Assembly: GCF_020859565.1 (NCBI RefSeq)
Contig: NZ_JAJHUO010000014.1
Coordinates: forward strand, 62,001-126,000
DNA from: Saccharothrix luteola
GTDB taxonomy: Bacteria > Actinomycetota > Actinomycetes > Mycobacteriales > Pseudonocardiaceae
Direction: 5' to 3'
DNA: 64,000 nucleotides
The position numbers and the translations under genes were made by a program. The notes below the pieces were generated by a model. It ran no database searches, was not told the origin of the DNA, and worked only from the letters and a program-made list of their open reading frames with translations. Numbering within the stretch: the first letter of the stretch is position 1; the number at the start of each line of letters is the position of its first letter. Below, piece after piece: positions 44,047 through 52,664 of the stretch.

Positions 44047-44592
44047 GGCGGCGCTGTCCGCGGACGCGGTGGTCGACGTCGCGCTGCGCCTGGTCGACGA
44101 GGAGGGCGCCGCCGCGCTGACCCTGGCGGCAGTGGCCTCCCGTGCGGGCGTGGCCACGCCGTCGCTCTACAAGCACGTCCGCAACCTGGCCGAGCTGCGC
44201 GCGCTCATGTCGGTGCGGATCATGGACGACCTGGCCGTGCGGATCGGCGGGGCGGTGCTCGGCCGGAGGCGATCCGCGCGCTCATGACAACCTGGCGCGA
44301 GTACGTGCTGGAGCACCCGCACCGCTACTCCGCTCTCGTCCAGGCACCCGAGCCGATGGTGGCGCAGGCCGGGGAGAGGCTGGTCGACATCATGCTGGCC
44401 GCCCTGCGCGCCTGGGACATGCAGGACGCCGAAGCCATCCACGCGGTCCGCTGCCTGCGCGCGGCCATGCACGGCTTCGCGGTGCTGGAAGCGCAGAACG
44501 CGTTCCAACGACCCGAAAAGCTGGACGACACCTACGACCTGCTGATCCACATGGTGGTCACCGGTCTGCGAACACCCCTCCACCGCACGTGA
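44027..44592 (+). pseudogene. TetR-family regulator, frameshifted
   Basis: The N-terminal half (44027-44262) encodes a normal TetR DNA-binding domain: VVDVALRLVDEEGAAALTLAAVASRAGVATPSLYKHVRNLAEL. After AVLG the frame runs into R-R-R-S-A-R-S-stop at 44287. The next frame, entered near 44260, reads R-P-E-A-I-R-A-L-M-T-T-W-R-E-Y and continues through the C-terminal ligand domain (HAVRCLRAAMHGFAVLEAQ) to 44592. The break lies in GGCCGG; loss of one CCGG unit from GGCCGGCCGG would explain it exactly. It is either a true inactivating mutation or a sequencing error. The intact protein would have bound the palindromes before the hydrolase. Confidence 0.82.
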
Positions 44593-44722
44593 ACCTCACC
44601 CACGAGGAAGCGGGACCTGCACTTGGTGGCCTGGACCGCACGGGCGGTGACAAGTCCTGTCAGGACACCGGGTGCGCTTGACCGGCACGTCGACACCCGG
44701 CCGCAACCCGCTGTGATCGCAT

Positions 44723-44764
44723 CAGTGGCTCGCCACCCAGCCGGAGCCGGGTGACGGGCCACTG
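44723..44764. terminator. Possible terminator of the first RTX-like gene
   Basis: CAGTGGC (44723-44729) pairs with GCCACTG (44758-44764), with an inner CACCC/GGGTG helix. It lies about 25 bases beyond the stop of the minus-strand RTX-like gene. Weaker than the other hairpins in this window. Confidence 0.35.
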
Positions 44765-44786
44765 GATCGACCGGTGGTGCGAGTGG

Positions 44787-45515
44787 TTACGGCGTGGTCG
44801 GCAGGAGGCAGGAGTAGCTCAGGGGGAGCAGGTTCACGAAGGTTCCGCCGGCTCCGGTGCAGATGGCACGGGCCTCGGAAACGCGCCGGTCGGTGGACCC
44901 GAGCGGGTTGAACACGCAGACGTAGCCCACCGGGTTCACGGTGAGGGTGAGCACGCCACCGGTCGCGATGCACAGCTCGGTCGCGTTACCCGTGCCCGAG
45001 CCCGGTCCCGATCCTGGCGGGGTGCTCGTGTTCTCGCAGCTCGCGTGGATGTCGGGGTCCGGCGCGGGTCCCTGGCAGGTGTCGGTGCCGAGGCCGCCGT
45101 CGAGGCTGTCCTGGCTGCCGTCGTTGGACGCGCCGATGAGCGTGTCGTTCCCGGCGCTTCCCGAGATGGTGTCGATGCCCAGGCCGCCGGTGAGGGTGTC
45201 GTCGCCGGTGCCGCCGGTGAGGGTGTCGTTCCCGTCGCCACCGTTGATCGTGTCGTTGAAGTCCGAACCGGTGATGGTGTCATTGCCACCGTTGCCGTTG
45301 ATCGTCTTGGCGGGGTTCGTGCCGCCGCAGTCGATCGTGTCGTTCCCGGGAGTTCCGGTGACGACGGTGTCGGTCTGGGTCACGCCGGCGCTCACGACGC
45401 AGTTCACAGCGGCGTGAGCGGTCAGAGGGCTTACCGCCCATAAGAACGGGACGGCGAAGACGCCGGCCAGCGTGGCGACGACTCCTCGACGGAACTGGCT
45501 CTGCAGGATTCTCAT
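44787..45515 (-). CDS. Secreted haemolysin-type calcium-binding repeat protein (copy 1)
   Basis: 242 residues. Signal peptide MRILQSQFRRGVVATLAGVF...AHA, then NCVVSAGVTQTDTVVTG and six to seven nonapeptide repeats of the GGxGxDxLx type (GNGGNDTIT, GGDGNDTLT, GGTGDDTLT, GSAGNDTLI). These form a calcium-loaded parallel beta-roll in known proteins. The C-terminal ~70 residues contain paired cysteines (ELCIATGG, GYVCVFNP, AICTGAGG, YSCLLP). The ATG at 45515 has AAGGA 7 bases upstream; the ATG six bases earlier is too close to it. Paralogue of the gene at 53806. Extracellular; function unknown. Confidence 0.88.
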   Translation of the reverse strand: MRILQSQFRRGVVATLAGVFAVPFLWAVSPLTAHAAVNCVVSAGVTQTDTVVTGTPGNDTIDCGGTNPAKTINGNGGNDTITGSDFNDTINGGDGNDTLTGGTGDDTLTGGLGIDTISGSAGNDTLIGASNDGSQDSLDGGLGTDTCQGPAPDPDIHASCENTSTPPGSGPGSGTGNATELCIATGGVLTLTVNPVGYVCVFNPLGSTDRRVSEARAICTGAGGTFVNLLPLSYSCLLPTTP

Positions 45516-46215
45516 GTTCATTTCCTTGACACATTGTTGGCGATGACTCGCACAGCGTGATGCGCTGGCGAGAACCCGACCTGGCGCGAATCGCGCCCCC
45601 CACAGCCCGGCGCGGCTGCCGGTGCCCACTTCCTCCACATGCGAAAACCTCGGCTCGTGATGCGAACCGCTCATGGCGGCCTGGGTCACGTCACCGAGGT
45701 CTGGGGTGTGACGCAGAACGTTACTCCTGTTGCAGCAAAGATCGGCGCAACGTCGCCCGAATGGACGCACGGTCCGTACGTCAGCCGGACGGCTCGCCGG
45801 GTGCGTGCGATGCATGATCCGATGAGATCCGATCGGACACCCACCGGCGGAATCCCTGGCCGGAATCGAACGGCGGCGGCGGCGACGAGAAACACTCGAA
45901 TCAATGTTTGCCCCTCGCGCCCGCGTCCGAGGTGGATAATTCCTCCGTGGCCGGGAATTCCTCGCAACCAGATGACGAACCGCCGTTCAACTTGCAAATA
46001 TGACGAATGAGGAACAGGGTTGCCCCGGGAGCGCGGCCAGGTCCGATGCGCGGCAGTGACCGCCGACGAGATCGCACTCACCGGTCACCCAGGCAAAACG
46101 CCCCGGTGGCGGCAGATCAACCAGAAAAGCCGCGTTCTCACCACGACAGACCTCCTCGTGCCTCATCAACGGCGCCGAGGAAGAACCGAACCACTACACG
46201 ATGTGGAGAAAAGTC
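45516..46215. other. Divergent intergenic region, RTX-like 1 / PGRS-like 1
   Basis: 700 bases between divergent secreted-protein genes, with an AT-richer core near 45840-46010. Several short ORFs overlap here, but none has a family match or convincing start. A half copy of the 13-bp regional motif (CCCCGGTGGCGG, 46101-46112) lies about 100 bases before the PGRS-like start. I see no long repeat. Confidence 0.4.
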
Positions 46216-47550
46216 ATGCGATCGACCACGCGCAGCACCACGGCAGTACGGGTTCGACGTGCTCTGATCGGGCTGGGAACCGTGGCGGGGTTCGCCCTGG
46301 TGGCTCCCGGCTCCGCCCACGCCGCCGACCCGGCCGGGTGTGTCCGGTCCGGCGAGAACGTGACCTGCACGGCGGGCGTCCCCGCCGGCCAGGTCCTCGA
46401 CGGCACCGCCAACGCCAACACCATCACGATCACCGGCGGCTCCGTCGCGGGCACGATCAGGGGGTTGGGCGGCAACGACACGATCATCATCACCGGCGCC
46501 GCCGGCCTCAACGGGGCGACAGGCCCTCCCGGAGCGAACGGCACGGCGGGCACCCCCGCCGGGACCGCCGGCGGCAACGGCGGCGTCGGGACCAGCGGCG
46601 GCGTCGGCATCAGCGGCACCGGCATCGTCGACGGCGGTGACGGCACCGACCAGATCACCGTCACCGGCGGTGGCGGCGGCAATGGCGGCGCAGGCGGCGT
46701 CGGCGGCATCGGCCTGAACAGCGGCGCGGGCGGTGCCGGCGGCAACGGCGGCGTCGGCGGCGCGGGCGGGGCCGCCAACGTCGGGTCCGTCAACGGCGGG
46801 GTCGGCGGCGACACCGTCAACGCGACCGGCGGCAAGGGCGGCCTCGGCGGCGTCGGCGGACTGGGCGGCAACGGCGGGGCCACGGCAGGCGGAGCGGGTG
46901 CCGGCGGTATCGGTGGCGCCGCGGGCGTCGGCGGTGTCGGCAACTCCGGGAACGTCAACGGTGGCGCTGCGGACACCGGCATCGACAACATCACCACCAC
47001 CGGCGGTGCCGGCGGTGCGGGTTCCTCCGGTGGGGTCGGCGGCTGCGGTAGCGGCGGCGGCGCGGGTGGCGTGGGCGGCGCCGGCGGCGCGGGTGGCATC
47101 GGCAACTCCGGGACCGTCAACGGCGGCTCAGGGGCGGACACCCTCAAGACCAAGGGCGGTCTCGGTGGCGCCGGCGGCCTCGGAGCCAAGGGCGGCAACG
47201 GTCTGAGCGCCACGCAGCCCGGTGGAGCGGGTGGCGTCGGCGGTGCCGGTGGCGCCGGGGGCGGGGGCAACTCCGGGACCGTCAACGGTGACGCCGACAA
47301 CGACGTCATCACCAACACCGGCGGTGGCGGTGGCAACGGTGGCGCCGGCGGCAACGGTGGCACCGGGTGCGCCGGTCCCGGCGGCGCGGGCGGTCTGGGC
47401 GGCGCCGCGGGTGCGGCCGGCACGGGCAACGCCGGAACCGTCGACGGCGGCACCGGGGTGAACACCATCACCAACTCCGGTGGCGCTTCCGGTCTGGTCG
47501 GCGCCAACGGCGTGGCCGGCGTCAACAACGGTGGCGCCTGCACCTGCTGA
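46216..47550 (+). CDS. Secreted Gly-rich PGRS-like protein (copy 1)
   Basis: 444 residues. Signal peptide MRSTTRSTTAVRVRRALIGLG...AHA, a cysteine-paired head (GCVRSGENVTCTAG), then NTITITGGSVAGTIRGLGGNDT and about 340 residues dominated by GGAGG/GGNGG runs, punctuated by spaced blocks (GNSGTVNGG, DTVNATGGKGG). It ends GVNNGGACTC. The composition resembles mycobacterial PE_PGRS tails, but there is no PE domain; the repeating GND blocks suggest a glycine-rich helix or beta-roll. The ATG at 46216 has GGAGA 6 bases upstream and is preferred to 46201. Paralogue of the gene at 54499. Confidence 0.88.
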   Translation: MRSTTRSTTAVRVRRALIGLGTVAGFALVAPGSAHAADPAGCVRSGENVTCTAGVPAGQVLDGTANANTITITGGSVAGTIRGLGGNDTIIITGAAGLNGATGPPGANGTAGTPAGTAGGNGGVGTSGGVGISGTGIVDGGDGTDQITVTGGGGGNGGAGGVGGIGLNSGAGGAGGNGGVGGAGGAANVGSVNGGVGGDTVNATGGKGGLGGVGGLGGNGGATAGGAGAGGIGGAAGVGGVGNSGNVNGGAADTGIDNITTTGGAGGAGSSGGVGGCGSGGGAGGVGGAGGAGGIGNSGTVNGGSGADTLKTKGGLGGAGGLGAKGGNGLSATQPGGAGGVGGAGGAGGGGNSGTVNGDADNDVITNTGGGGGNGGAGGNGGTGCAGPGGAGGLGGAAGAAGTGNAGTVDGGTGVNTITNSGGASGLVGANGVAGVNNGGACTC

Positions 47551-47572
47551 TCGGCGGCGACAGGCCCGTCAC

Positions 47573-47612
47573 GGGGCCGGTGTGCGTGGCGATCGCCAGG
47601 CACACCGGCCCC
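47573..47612. terminator. Bidirectional terminator, PGRS-like 1 / FADS desaturase
   Basis: 13-bp stem GGGGCCGGTGTGC (47573-47585) with its complement at 47600-47612; the interior TGGCGATCGCCA (47587-47598) is itself a perfect palindrome, so the helix can continue almost to the centre. It sits between two convergent genes. Confidence 0.82.
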
Positions 47613-47650
47613 GGTCGTGGTCGCCGGCGGAGTTCGCGTCCGCCGCTCTC

Positions 47651-48703
47651 TCAGCCCGACGGCGCGCGGTGTCCGGAGCGCAGGGGCGCGCCGGCGTCGT
47701 GCAGGTGGCGCAGCACTTGGGCGTAGGAGGACCACAGGCCGGCCTTGCTGTAGGGGATGCCGTTGCGGGCGCAGAAGTCCTCGACGACGGGCTGTGCGCG
47801 GCGGAGGTTGGGGCGGGGCATGTGCGGGTAGAGGTGGTGCTCCACCTGGTGGTTGAGGCCGCCGAGCAGTGCGTCGACCCACCGGCCACCCGTGACGTTG
47901 CGGGAGGTGAGGACCTGCTTGCGCAGGTGGTCAAGGCGCTGCCCCTTGGCGATGATGGGCATCCCCTTGTGGTTGGGGGCGAAGGAGCAGCCCAGGTAGA
48001 CGCCCATGAGTCCCTGGTGGACCGCGATGAACACGACGGCCTTCAGCGGGGACAGCAGCAGGAACACCGCGGTCAGGTACGCCGCCGCCGGGAGGAGCTG
48101 CAGCGCGGCCTCCCGCCAGGGGTGCTTGAGCTCGCCGTGCCACAGCGCCTGCAGACCCGAGATCCGCAGCACGACCGCCTCGACCAGCAGCAGCGGGAAG
48201 AACAGGAAGGCCTGGTACTTGGTGATCCACCGGTACAGGCCGCGCTTGTCGCCGGCCTGCTCACGGCTGAAGGCGATGGCGTGGATCTCGATGTCGGGGT
48301 CGTGGTCCTCGTGGTTGGGGTTGGCGTGGTGGCGGTTGTGCTTGCCGACCCACCACTGGTAGCTGATCCCGGTGACACCGCCGTGCAGGTGGCCCACGAG
48401 GTCGTTGTGGCGGTGGGAGCGGAAGATCTGCCGGTGCCCGGCGTCGTGGCCGATGAAGGCGAACTGGGTGGAGACCACCGCCAGGAGCACCGCGGTCAGC
48501 ACCTGCCACCACGAGTCGCCCAGCAGCGCCATCGCCGTTCCGGTAGCCGCGAGCAGCAGGACGTTGATCGTCATCCTCGTCGCGTAGTACCCGCGGCGCC
48601 TGTCGAGCAGGCCGGCGTCCTTGAGCTGCCGCGTCAAGCGGGCGAAGTCACTGCCCTGCCGGGCATCGGGAGGTCGTGCCTCGGCGGTGGGTGAGGAGGT
48701 CAT
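47651..48703 (-). CDS. Membrane fatty-acid desaturase, FADS/front-end type
   Basis: 350 residues. The three diiron histidine boxes are GHDAGH (85-90), KHNRHH (121-126) and QVEHH (near 300). The Gln in the third box is the mark of the front-end/linoleoyl desaturase group rather than delta-9 enzymes. Four membrane helices. It inserts a double bond into acyl chains of membrane lipid or acyl-CoA; regiochemistry cannot be read. The ATG at 48703 has GGAAAG 9 bases upstream, better than the ATG at 48709. A copy of the 13-bp regional motif lies 328 bases upstream in the same orientation. Confidence 0.9.
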   Translation of the reverse strand: MTSSPTAEARPPDARQGSDFARLTRQLKDAGLLDRRRGYYATRMTINVLLLAATGTAMALLGDSWWQVLTAVLLAVVSTQFAFIGHDAGHRQIFRSHRHNDLVGHLHGGVTGISYQWWVGKHNRHHANPNHEDHDPDIEIHAIAFSREQAGDKRGLYRWITKYQAFLFFPLLLVEAVVLRISGLQALWHGELKHPWREAALQLLPAAAYLTAVFLLLSPLKAVVFIAVHQGLMGVYLGCSFAPNHKGMPIIAKGQRLDHLRKQVLTSRNVTGGRWVDALLGGLNHQVEHHLYPHMPRPNLRRAQPVVEDFCARNGIPYSKAGLWSSYAQVLRHLHDAGAPLRSGHRAPSG

Positions 48704-49476
48704 GAACATCTGCTTTCCGGGTGGACGGACGCGTCCGCTCCGCTACCCCGGTGTCCGCGACCTGGGGGTGGAGTGGGGCCTGGGAGGGGAGGTGGGCCGG
48801 CCGGTCAGTCGGCGTGGCCGTTCGCGAGGATCACCAAGCCCACGGAAGTGCGGGCCGTTGGACGCCCGGGGGTTTTCGGTGGACGGGTGCGAAGCAACCG
48901 CATTTGCCCGTCATCGAGCCAACGCGGCCGACAGTCGGCGGGTTCCCACAATCGTCCCCGTGTGCCGCACGGCACATGCCGGTCCGTTCACCGCAAACCT
49001 CCCGATCGCGCCTGGTGTGACCACAGGCCGCCGGGGTCCGGGGCGGCATTTCCCACTGCGGGCGACGCCGTTGAATCCTACGGGCGCCACCACGATGGAC
49101 CTCTACGGTCGCACCGACCGCTCGTCCCCGCAAGTGGGGTCGCTGCTCGCCGATCGAACGACGCGCACGTCGAGCGTTCCACCGCGACGATTCGAGATCG
49201 AATGAAGAGTCGATCACGGGAGAACGCCGAGTGCATGCAAAGTCGATCTCATTCGAGGTGTTCCCGGAGAACGGGTCGGGAATCCTCCCGCCTGCGGTCA
49301 GACGTGCGCGACGGCAACGCATCGGGCACGACGCCTCGACCACACGAAGGACGGACCGATATCCGGCGGACGCCCACGACGCCCTCGCACAGCGGTTCTG
49401 CGCCGCGACCCGGGCGGGTGACCTGCACCGGGGTTGCCTGTGCTCCACCGAGTCGAGCGCCGCGACCTACGGCAAG
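48704..49476. other. Gene-poor region upstream of the FADS desaturase
   Basis: 773 bases. Small ORFs exist on both strands but none has a family match, signal peptide and ribosome-binding site together. It includes one exact copy of the CCCCGGACCCCGG motif (49031-49043, minus orientation) and presumably the desaturase promoter. Confidence 0.4.
49031..49043 (-). promoter_or_regulatory. 13-bp motif copy A (CCCCGGACCCCGG)
   Basis: Exact copy on the minus strand, oriented with the FADS desaturase and 328 bases before its start. A direct repeat of CCCCGG with a one-base spacer. The greatest distance of the five copies. Confidence 0.45.
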
Positions 49477-49956
49477 TCAGGCCAGGCGAACGTCAGCGAC
49501 CGGGCCTGATGCCGGCGCTGGGCCTCGGCGCGCGGAGGACGCCTCAGCGGGACGCCGTGACGGCACGTCGCCGACTCGGGGAAACACCTCGAACTCGACG
49601 TCCAGTCCGGTGACGGCCAGCGGCCGCAGCACCGGACGGGTCCGGGCCACGACGTACAGTCCCACCCCGGACGCCGCGGCCGCGGCCCTGGCTTCCACCA
49701 GGACGGTGAGACCGGCCGCGCCGAGGAAGCCCACCTCGCCGAGGTCGACCACCAGGTCCGGCCCGCGGGAGCTGATCTGCCCCAAGAGGTGGTTGCGCAG
49801 GTGGGGCGCGGTGGAGAGGTCCACTTCACCGGACACCGCGCACAGCACGGCGACAGCCGACAGCGGCCGTACCGCGACCACCAGGAGTTCGCCGGGCGAC
49901 GGGACCATGACTTCCCGCAACGGCGGTCGAGCGGCACTTCGGACGTCGGTACTCAC
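49477..49956 (-). CDS. STAS-domain anti-sigma-factor antagonist
   Basis: 159 residues. STAS domain: VAVLCAVSGEVDLSTAPHLRNHLL, then DLVVDLGEVGFLGAAGLTVLVEA, the conserved D/S-x-x-G-L region. The residue normally phosphorylated by an anti-sigma kinase (Ser in D-S-S-G) is replaced here: the motif reads F-L-G-A-A-G, so control by phosphorylation may be altered. A disordered tail follows. The GTG at 49956 has a GAGGAG ribosome-binding site; the frame is open to 50103, but that part is non-coding in character. Confidence 0.85.
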   Translation of the reverse strand: MSTDVRSAARPPLREVMVPSPGELLVVAVRPLSAVAVLCAVSGEVDLSTAPHLRNHLLGQISSRGPDLVVDLGEVGFLGAAGLTVLVEARAAAAASGVGLYVVARTRPVLRPLAVTGLDVEFEVFPRVGDVPSRRPAEASSARRGPAPASGPVADVRLA

Positions 49957-50112
49957 GGGCTCTCCTCGCCGAAGCGTGGCGTCCGCGGGGTCCGGGCGGC
50001 TGACGAGTTTCAGGTTTCCAGCGTATCGCCCGGCGAGATCCCCCCACAAGGCGTTTTCAAACCTCATCCGAATGAATTCCGAGCACTTCGGACTTTTCTG
50101 CACCTCATGCCG

Positions 50113-50140
50113 AACGCCTCGAAAATCTTTTCGAGGCGTT
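50113..50140. promoter_or_regulatory. 28-bp near-perfect palindrome, likely operator
   Basis: AACGCCTCGAAAA (50113-50125), a TC centre, and the exact complement TTTTCGAGGCGTT (50128-50140). It lies in the 361-base region between the divergent STAS and DUF5994 genes. A TAATGT hexamer 17 bases to the right could be a -10 for the plus-strand gene. The AT-rich centre and position between divergent genes suit a protein-binding site better than a terminator. Nothing else clear in 49957-50317. Confidence 0.7.
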
Positions 50141-50317
50141 CACCGGTGTAATGTGGGAGGTACCGAGGGCGTCGAGCGCCGGCGTTCGAGCCGGCACCGC
50201 CTTGGGCGCACCACGATTCCGGCCGGTCCGGCCGGAGGCGGGAACGCCGAGTTGACCTCGAACCAGCCAGGTCCCCCCACCACCCGCCCGGTCACAGGGC
50301 CTCGATGCCGGTAGGCG

Positions 50318-50797
50318 GTGAAACCCCACACCGACGAGCCGGGCTCCGTCGACGGTGGCTGGTGGCCGTGGTCCACGGACCCGGCGACCGAGTTCCCCCC
50401 GCTGATCACCGCCATGGCCGCGCTGGGGCTGCCCGTGCAACGGTTTTCCTACGACCTCGACGCGTGGGACGCCGTCAGACTGGGTCTCACCGTGCACGGC
50501 ACGGTGGTGCGCATGGAAGGTTTCCGCACCACGCGGCCGCACACGGTCGCCCCGGTCGGACCTGACCGCGTCCGGACCCGGCTGCTGGTGATCCCGCCGG
50601 CCACGCCGGGCGACGCCGCACGGGCCGCGATGCGCGCCGCCGCCCACACCGGCTCGACCGCCACCGTCGAAGACGTCCTGGAGTGGAACACCGTCGCCGC
50701 CCGGCGTGCCGGCACCGCCGCCCTCCCCGGCCGGCGGACGGTCGAGCGCGGCCGTCGACGGGAAATGCTCCTTTACGAGGACGAGGTCGCGTCGTGA
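50318..50797 (+). CDS. DUF5994 family protein
   Basis: 159 residues. The pattern SVDGGWWPWSTDPATEFPPLITAM, then RFSYDLDAWDA, VVRMEGFRTTRPHTV and RLLVIPPATP, is that of DUF5994 as I remember it, an actinobacterial family of unknown function often found near STAS and ANTAR genes. GTG start at 50318 (GTAGGCG upstream). The last ~40 residues are charged and probably disordered. No motif suggests catalysis. Bases 50798-51120 downstream hold no gene I can support. Confidence 0.78.
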   Translation: MKPHTDEPGSVDGGWWPWSTDPATEFPPLITAMAALGLPVQRFSYDLDAWDAVRLGLTVHGTVVRMEGFRTTRPHTVAPVGPDRVRTRLLVIPPATPGDAARAAMRAAAHTGSTATVEDVLEWNTVAARRAGTAALPGRRTVERGRRREMLLYEDEVAS

Positions 50798-51120
50798 CCG
50801 CCCCGTCGGGGCGGACGGCCACACCTCCTCCAGCCGCGGCGCCCGATCCACCGATCGGCGTCGTCGCGTCCCGCTGTGGCGCAGGCGTGTCCGGGTGAAC
50901 GCGAGCCGCCGTCGGCCGCCTCCCGCTCAACGCTGATCGCCCTCGCCTGCCGTCCGGCGGCGCGGGTCGCACGACCTCGCTGCGCATTCGGGTGAGAGTT
51001 CCGGCGTCGCGCTCCGGTCGGCGGACTGTGGGGTCGCGGTGCGTAGAGTGGGACGTTCGTGTTCCACGGTGCGGGAGGTTCGGATCGTGCCCTGCGACCA
51101 GGTGGCTGGGAGGTCTCCGG

Positions 51121-51840
51121 ATGGCCCGGTACACCACCAGTCGGTTGGCGCAGGTGAGCCGCTGGATCGCCGAGGAAGCCGCCGACCTGGGCACGCCAGT
51201 CTCGGTCGGTGCCCTCTGCCAGGCCGCCATCACGCGGTTGGGTGTCAGCGGAGCCGTGCTCACCGTGGACACCTCCGGCTGGCCGGAGGTCAGGTGCGCC
51301 ACGAACGCGCTGGGTGAACGCCTGGCCGAGTTGCAGGTGACCGTGGGTGAGGGACCGGCCGTCGACGTCTGGCGCGGAGGCGGACCGGCGCTCGTAGCCG
51401 ATCTCGACGCCCTGTCCAGCCAGGCACGGTGGCCGATGTTCGCACCGCTGGCCGTCGAAGCCGGAGCGGCCGCGCTGTTCGCGCTGCCGCTGTGCGTCGG
51501 CGCGATCCGGGTCGGGGTGCTGTCGCTGTACCGGCTCGACGTCGGCCACCTCGACCCCTCGGCGCTCACCGACTCGCTGGCGTTCGCGGAACTGGCCCTG
51601 CGGCTGCTGCTGGACGAGCAGGCCGACCTGAGCCCGGCGGACGTCGCCGAGGACGGCCTCCCCCTGCACAACCCCCACGTGCACCAGGCCACCGGGATGG
51701 TCGCGGCGCAACTGGACCTGGGCATGGCCGACGCGTTCGCCCACCTGCGCGCCCGGGCGTTCGCCGAGCAGGTGCCGCTGAACGCGCTGGCGGCCGACGT
51801 CGTGGCCCGCCGACGGCGATTCGACCGCGACGGAGGATGA
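51121..51840 (+). CDS. GAF-ANTAR transcription antiterminator (1)
   Basis: 239 residues. The N-terminal GAF domain includes VSVGALCQAAITRLGVSGAVLTV, LQVTVGEGPAVDVWR and ALFALPLCVGAIRVGVLSLYR. The C-terminal ANTAR helix bundle is NPHVHQATGMVAAQLDLGMADAFAHLRARAFAEQVPLNALAADVV. ANTAR proteins bind paired RNA hairpins and prevent termination; the GAF part senses a small ligand. The ATG at 51121 has GGGAGG 8 bases upstream. A second GAF-ANTAR gene follows after 57 bases. Confidence 0.9.
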   Translation: MARYTTSRLAQVSRWIAEEAADLGTPVSVGALCQAAITRLGVSGAVLTVDTSGWPEVRCATNALGERLAELQVTVGEGPAVDVWRGGGPALVADLDALSSQARWPMFAPLAVEAGAAALFALPLCVGAIRVGVLSLYRLDVGHLDPSALTDSLAFAELALRLLLDEQADLSPADVAEDGLPLHNPHVHQATGMVAAQLDLGMADAFAHLRARAFAEQVPLNALAADVVARRRRFDRDGG

Positions 51841-51897
51841 CCGTGAGAATGTACGGAACAAGACCGTGTGCTGAGCACACCAGCGGAGGTGGCCGCG

Positions 51898-52644
51898 ATG
51901 GACGGTGAGCGTCTCGTCGACACGTTCGTCGAGTTGGCCGACACCCTGGTCGACGACTTCGACGTCATCGACTTCCTGCACATGCTCGTGGACCGGTGCG
52001 TCGAACTCCTCGACGTCGACGCCGCGGGGCTGCTGCTGGCCGACCAGCGGGGCAGGTTGCAGCTGATCGCGTCGTCCAACGAACAGGCCCGGCTGCTGGA
52101 GCTCTTCCAGCTCCAGAACGACGACGGGCCCTGCCTGGACGCGTTCGCCACCGGCACCAGGGTCAGCCACCCCGACCTGGCGGAGGCGGGTGAGCGGTGG
52201 CCGCGATTCACCGCGGTGGCCGCCGAGGCGGGGTTCGCCGCCGTGGACGCGCTGCCCATGCGCCTGCGCAGCGAGGTGATCGGCGCGCTCAACCTCTTCC
52301 GGAACCGGTCCGGCGAGCTGGACGCCGGCGCGTTGCGCACCGCCACCGCGCTGGTCGACGTCGCCACCATCGGCCTGCTGCAACAACGTTCGATCCACCA
52401 CCACCAGGTGCTGACCGAGCAGCTCCAAACCGCGCTGAACAGCCGGGTGGTCGTCGAACAGGCCAAGGGGCTGGTGGCAGAACGCCTCCAGGTCGACATG
52501 GACACCGCGTTCGCGGCGCTGCGCGGTTATGCCCGAGGGCACAACCTCAAGCTGAGCGGCGTCGCCCACGCCGTCATCGCGGGCGACATCGACACCCCGC
52601 AACTGCTCACCGCGCCCGCCGGCACCGGTCGGCTTCGACGCTGA
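51898..52644 (+). CDS. GAF-ANTAR transcription antiterminator (2)
   Basis: 248 residues. GAF domain: DFLHMLVDRCVELLDVDAAGLLLAD, QNDDGPCLDAFATG, ALPMRLRSEVIGALNLFRN. ANTAR: LNSRVVVEQAKGLVAERLQVDMDTAFAALRGYARGHNLKLSGVAHAVI, with the full A-K-G-x-x-x-x-R...A-F-x-x-L-R-x-x-A signature. The ATG at 51898 has GGAGG 8 bases upstream and is preferred to the GTG at 51868. Paired with the preceding GAF-ANTAR gene; such pairs may form heterodimers, which is inference. Converges on the BTAD regulator. Confidence 0.92.
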   Translation: MDGERLVDTFVELADTLVDDFDVIDFLHMLVDRCVELLDVDAAGLLLADQRGRLQLIASSNEQARLLELFQLQNDDGPCLDAFATGTRVSHPDLAEAGERWPRFTAVAAEAGFAAVDALPMRLRSEVIGALNLFRNRSGELDAGALRTATALVDVATIGLLQQRSIHHHQVLTEQLQTALNSRVVVEQAKGLVAERLQVDMDTAFAALRGYARGHNLKLSGVAHAVIAGDIDTPQLLTAPAGTGRLRR

Positions 52645-52664
52645 CCGGACGGCAGCTCGGCCGG

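Noticed and set aside
45686..46081. 131-codon minus-strand ORF in the RTX/PGRS intergenic region
   Set aside because: No ribosome-binding site, domain or homology pattern recognised; composition resembles translated promoter DNA.
46194..47882. Pro/Ala-rich minus-strand ORF opposite PGRS-like 1 (and the equivalent opposite PGRS-like 2)
   Set aside because: It is the complement of Gly codons; no start with a ribosome-binding site and no signal peptide, whereas the Gly-rich strand has both.
48704..49476. Several 60-200-codon ORFs in the gene-poor stretch before the FADS desaturase
   Set aside because: They overlap on both strands, lack recognisable domains, and none combines a good start with protein-like composition.
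50992..51120. 43-codon N-terminal extension of the first GAF-ANTAR gene
   Set aside because: The ATG at 51121 has a GGGAGG site and opens the GAF domain; the extension is Arg/Cys-rich with no family similarity.
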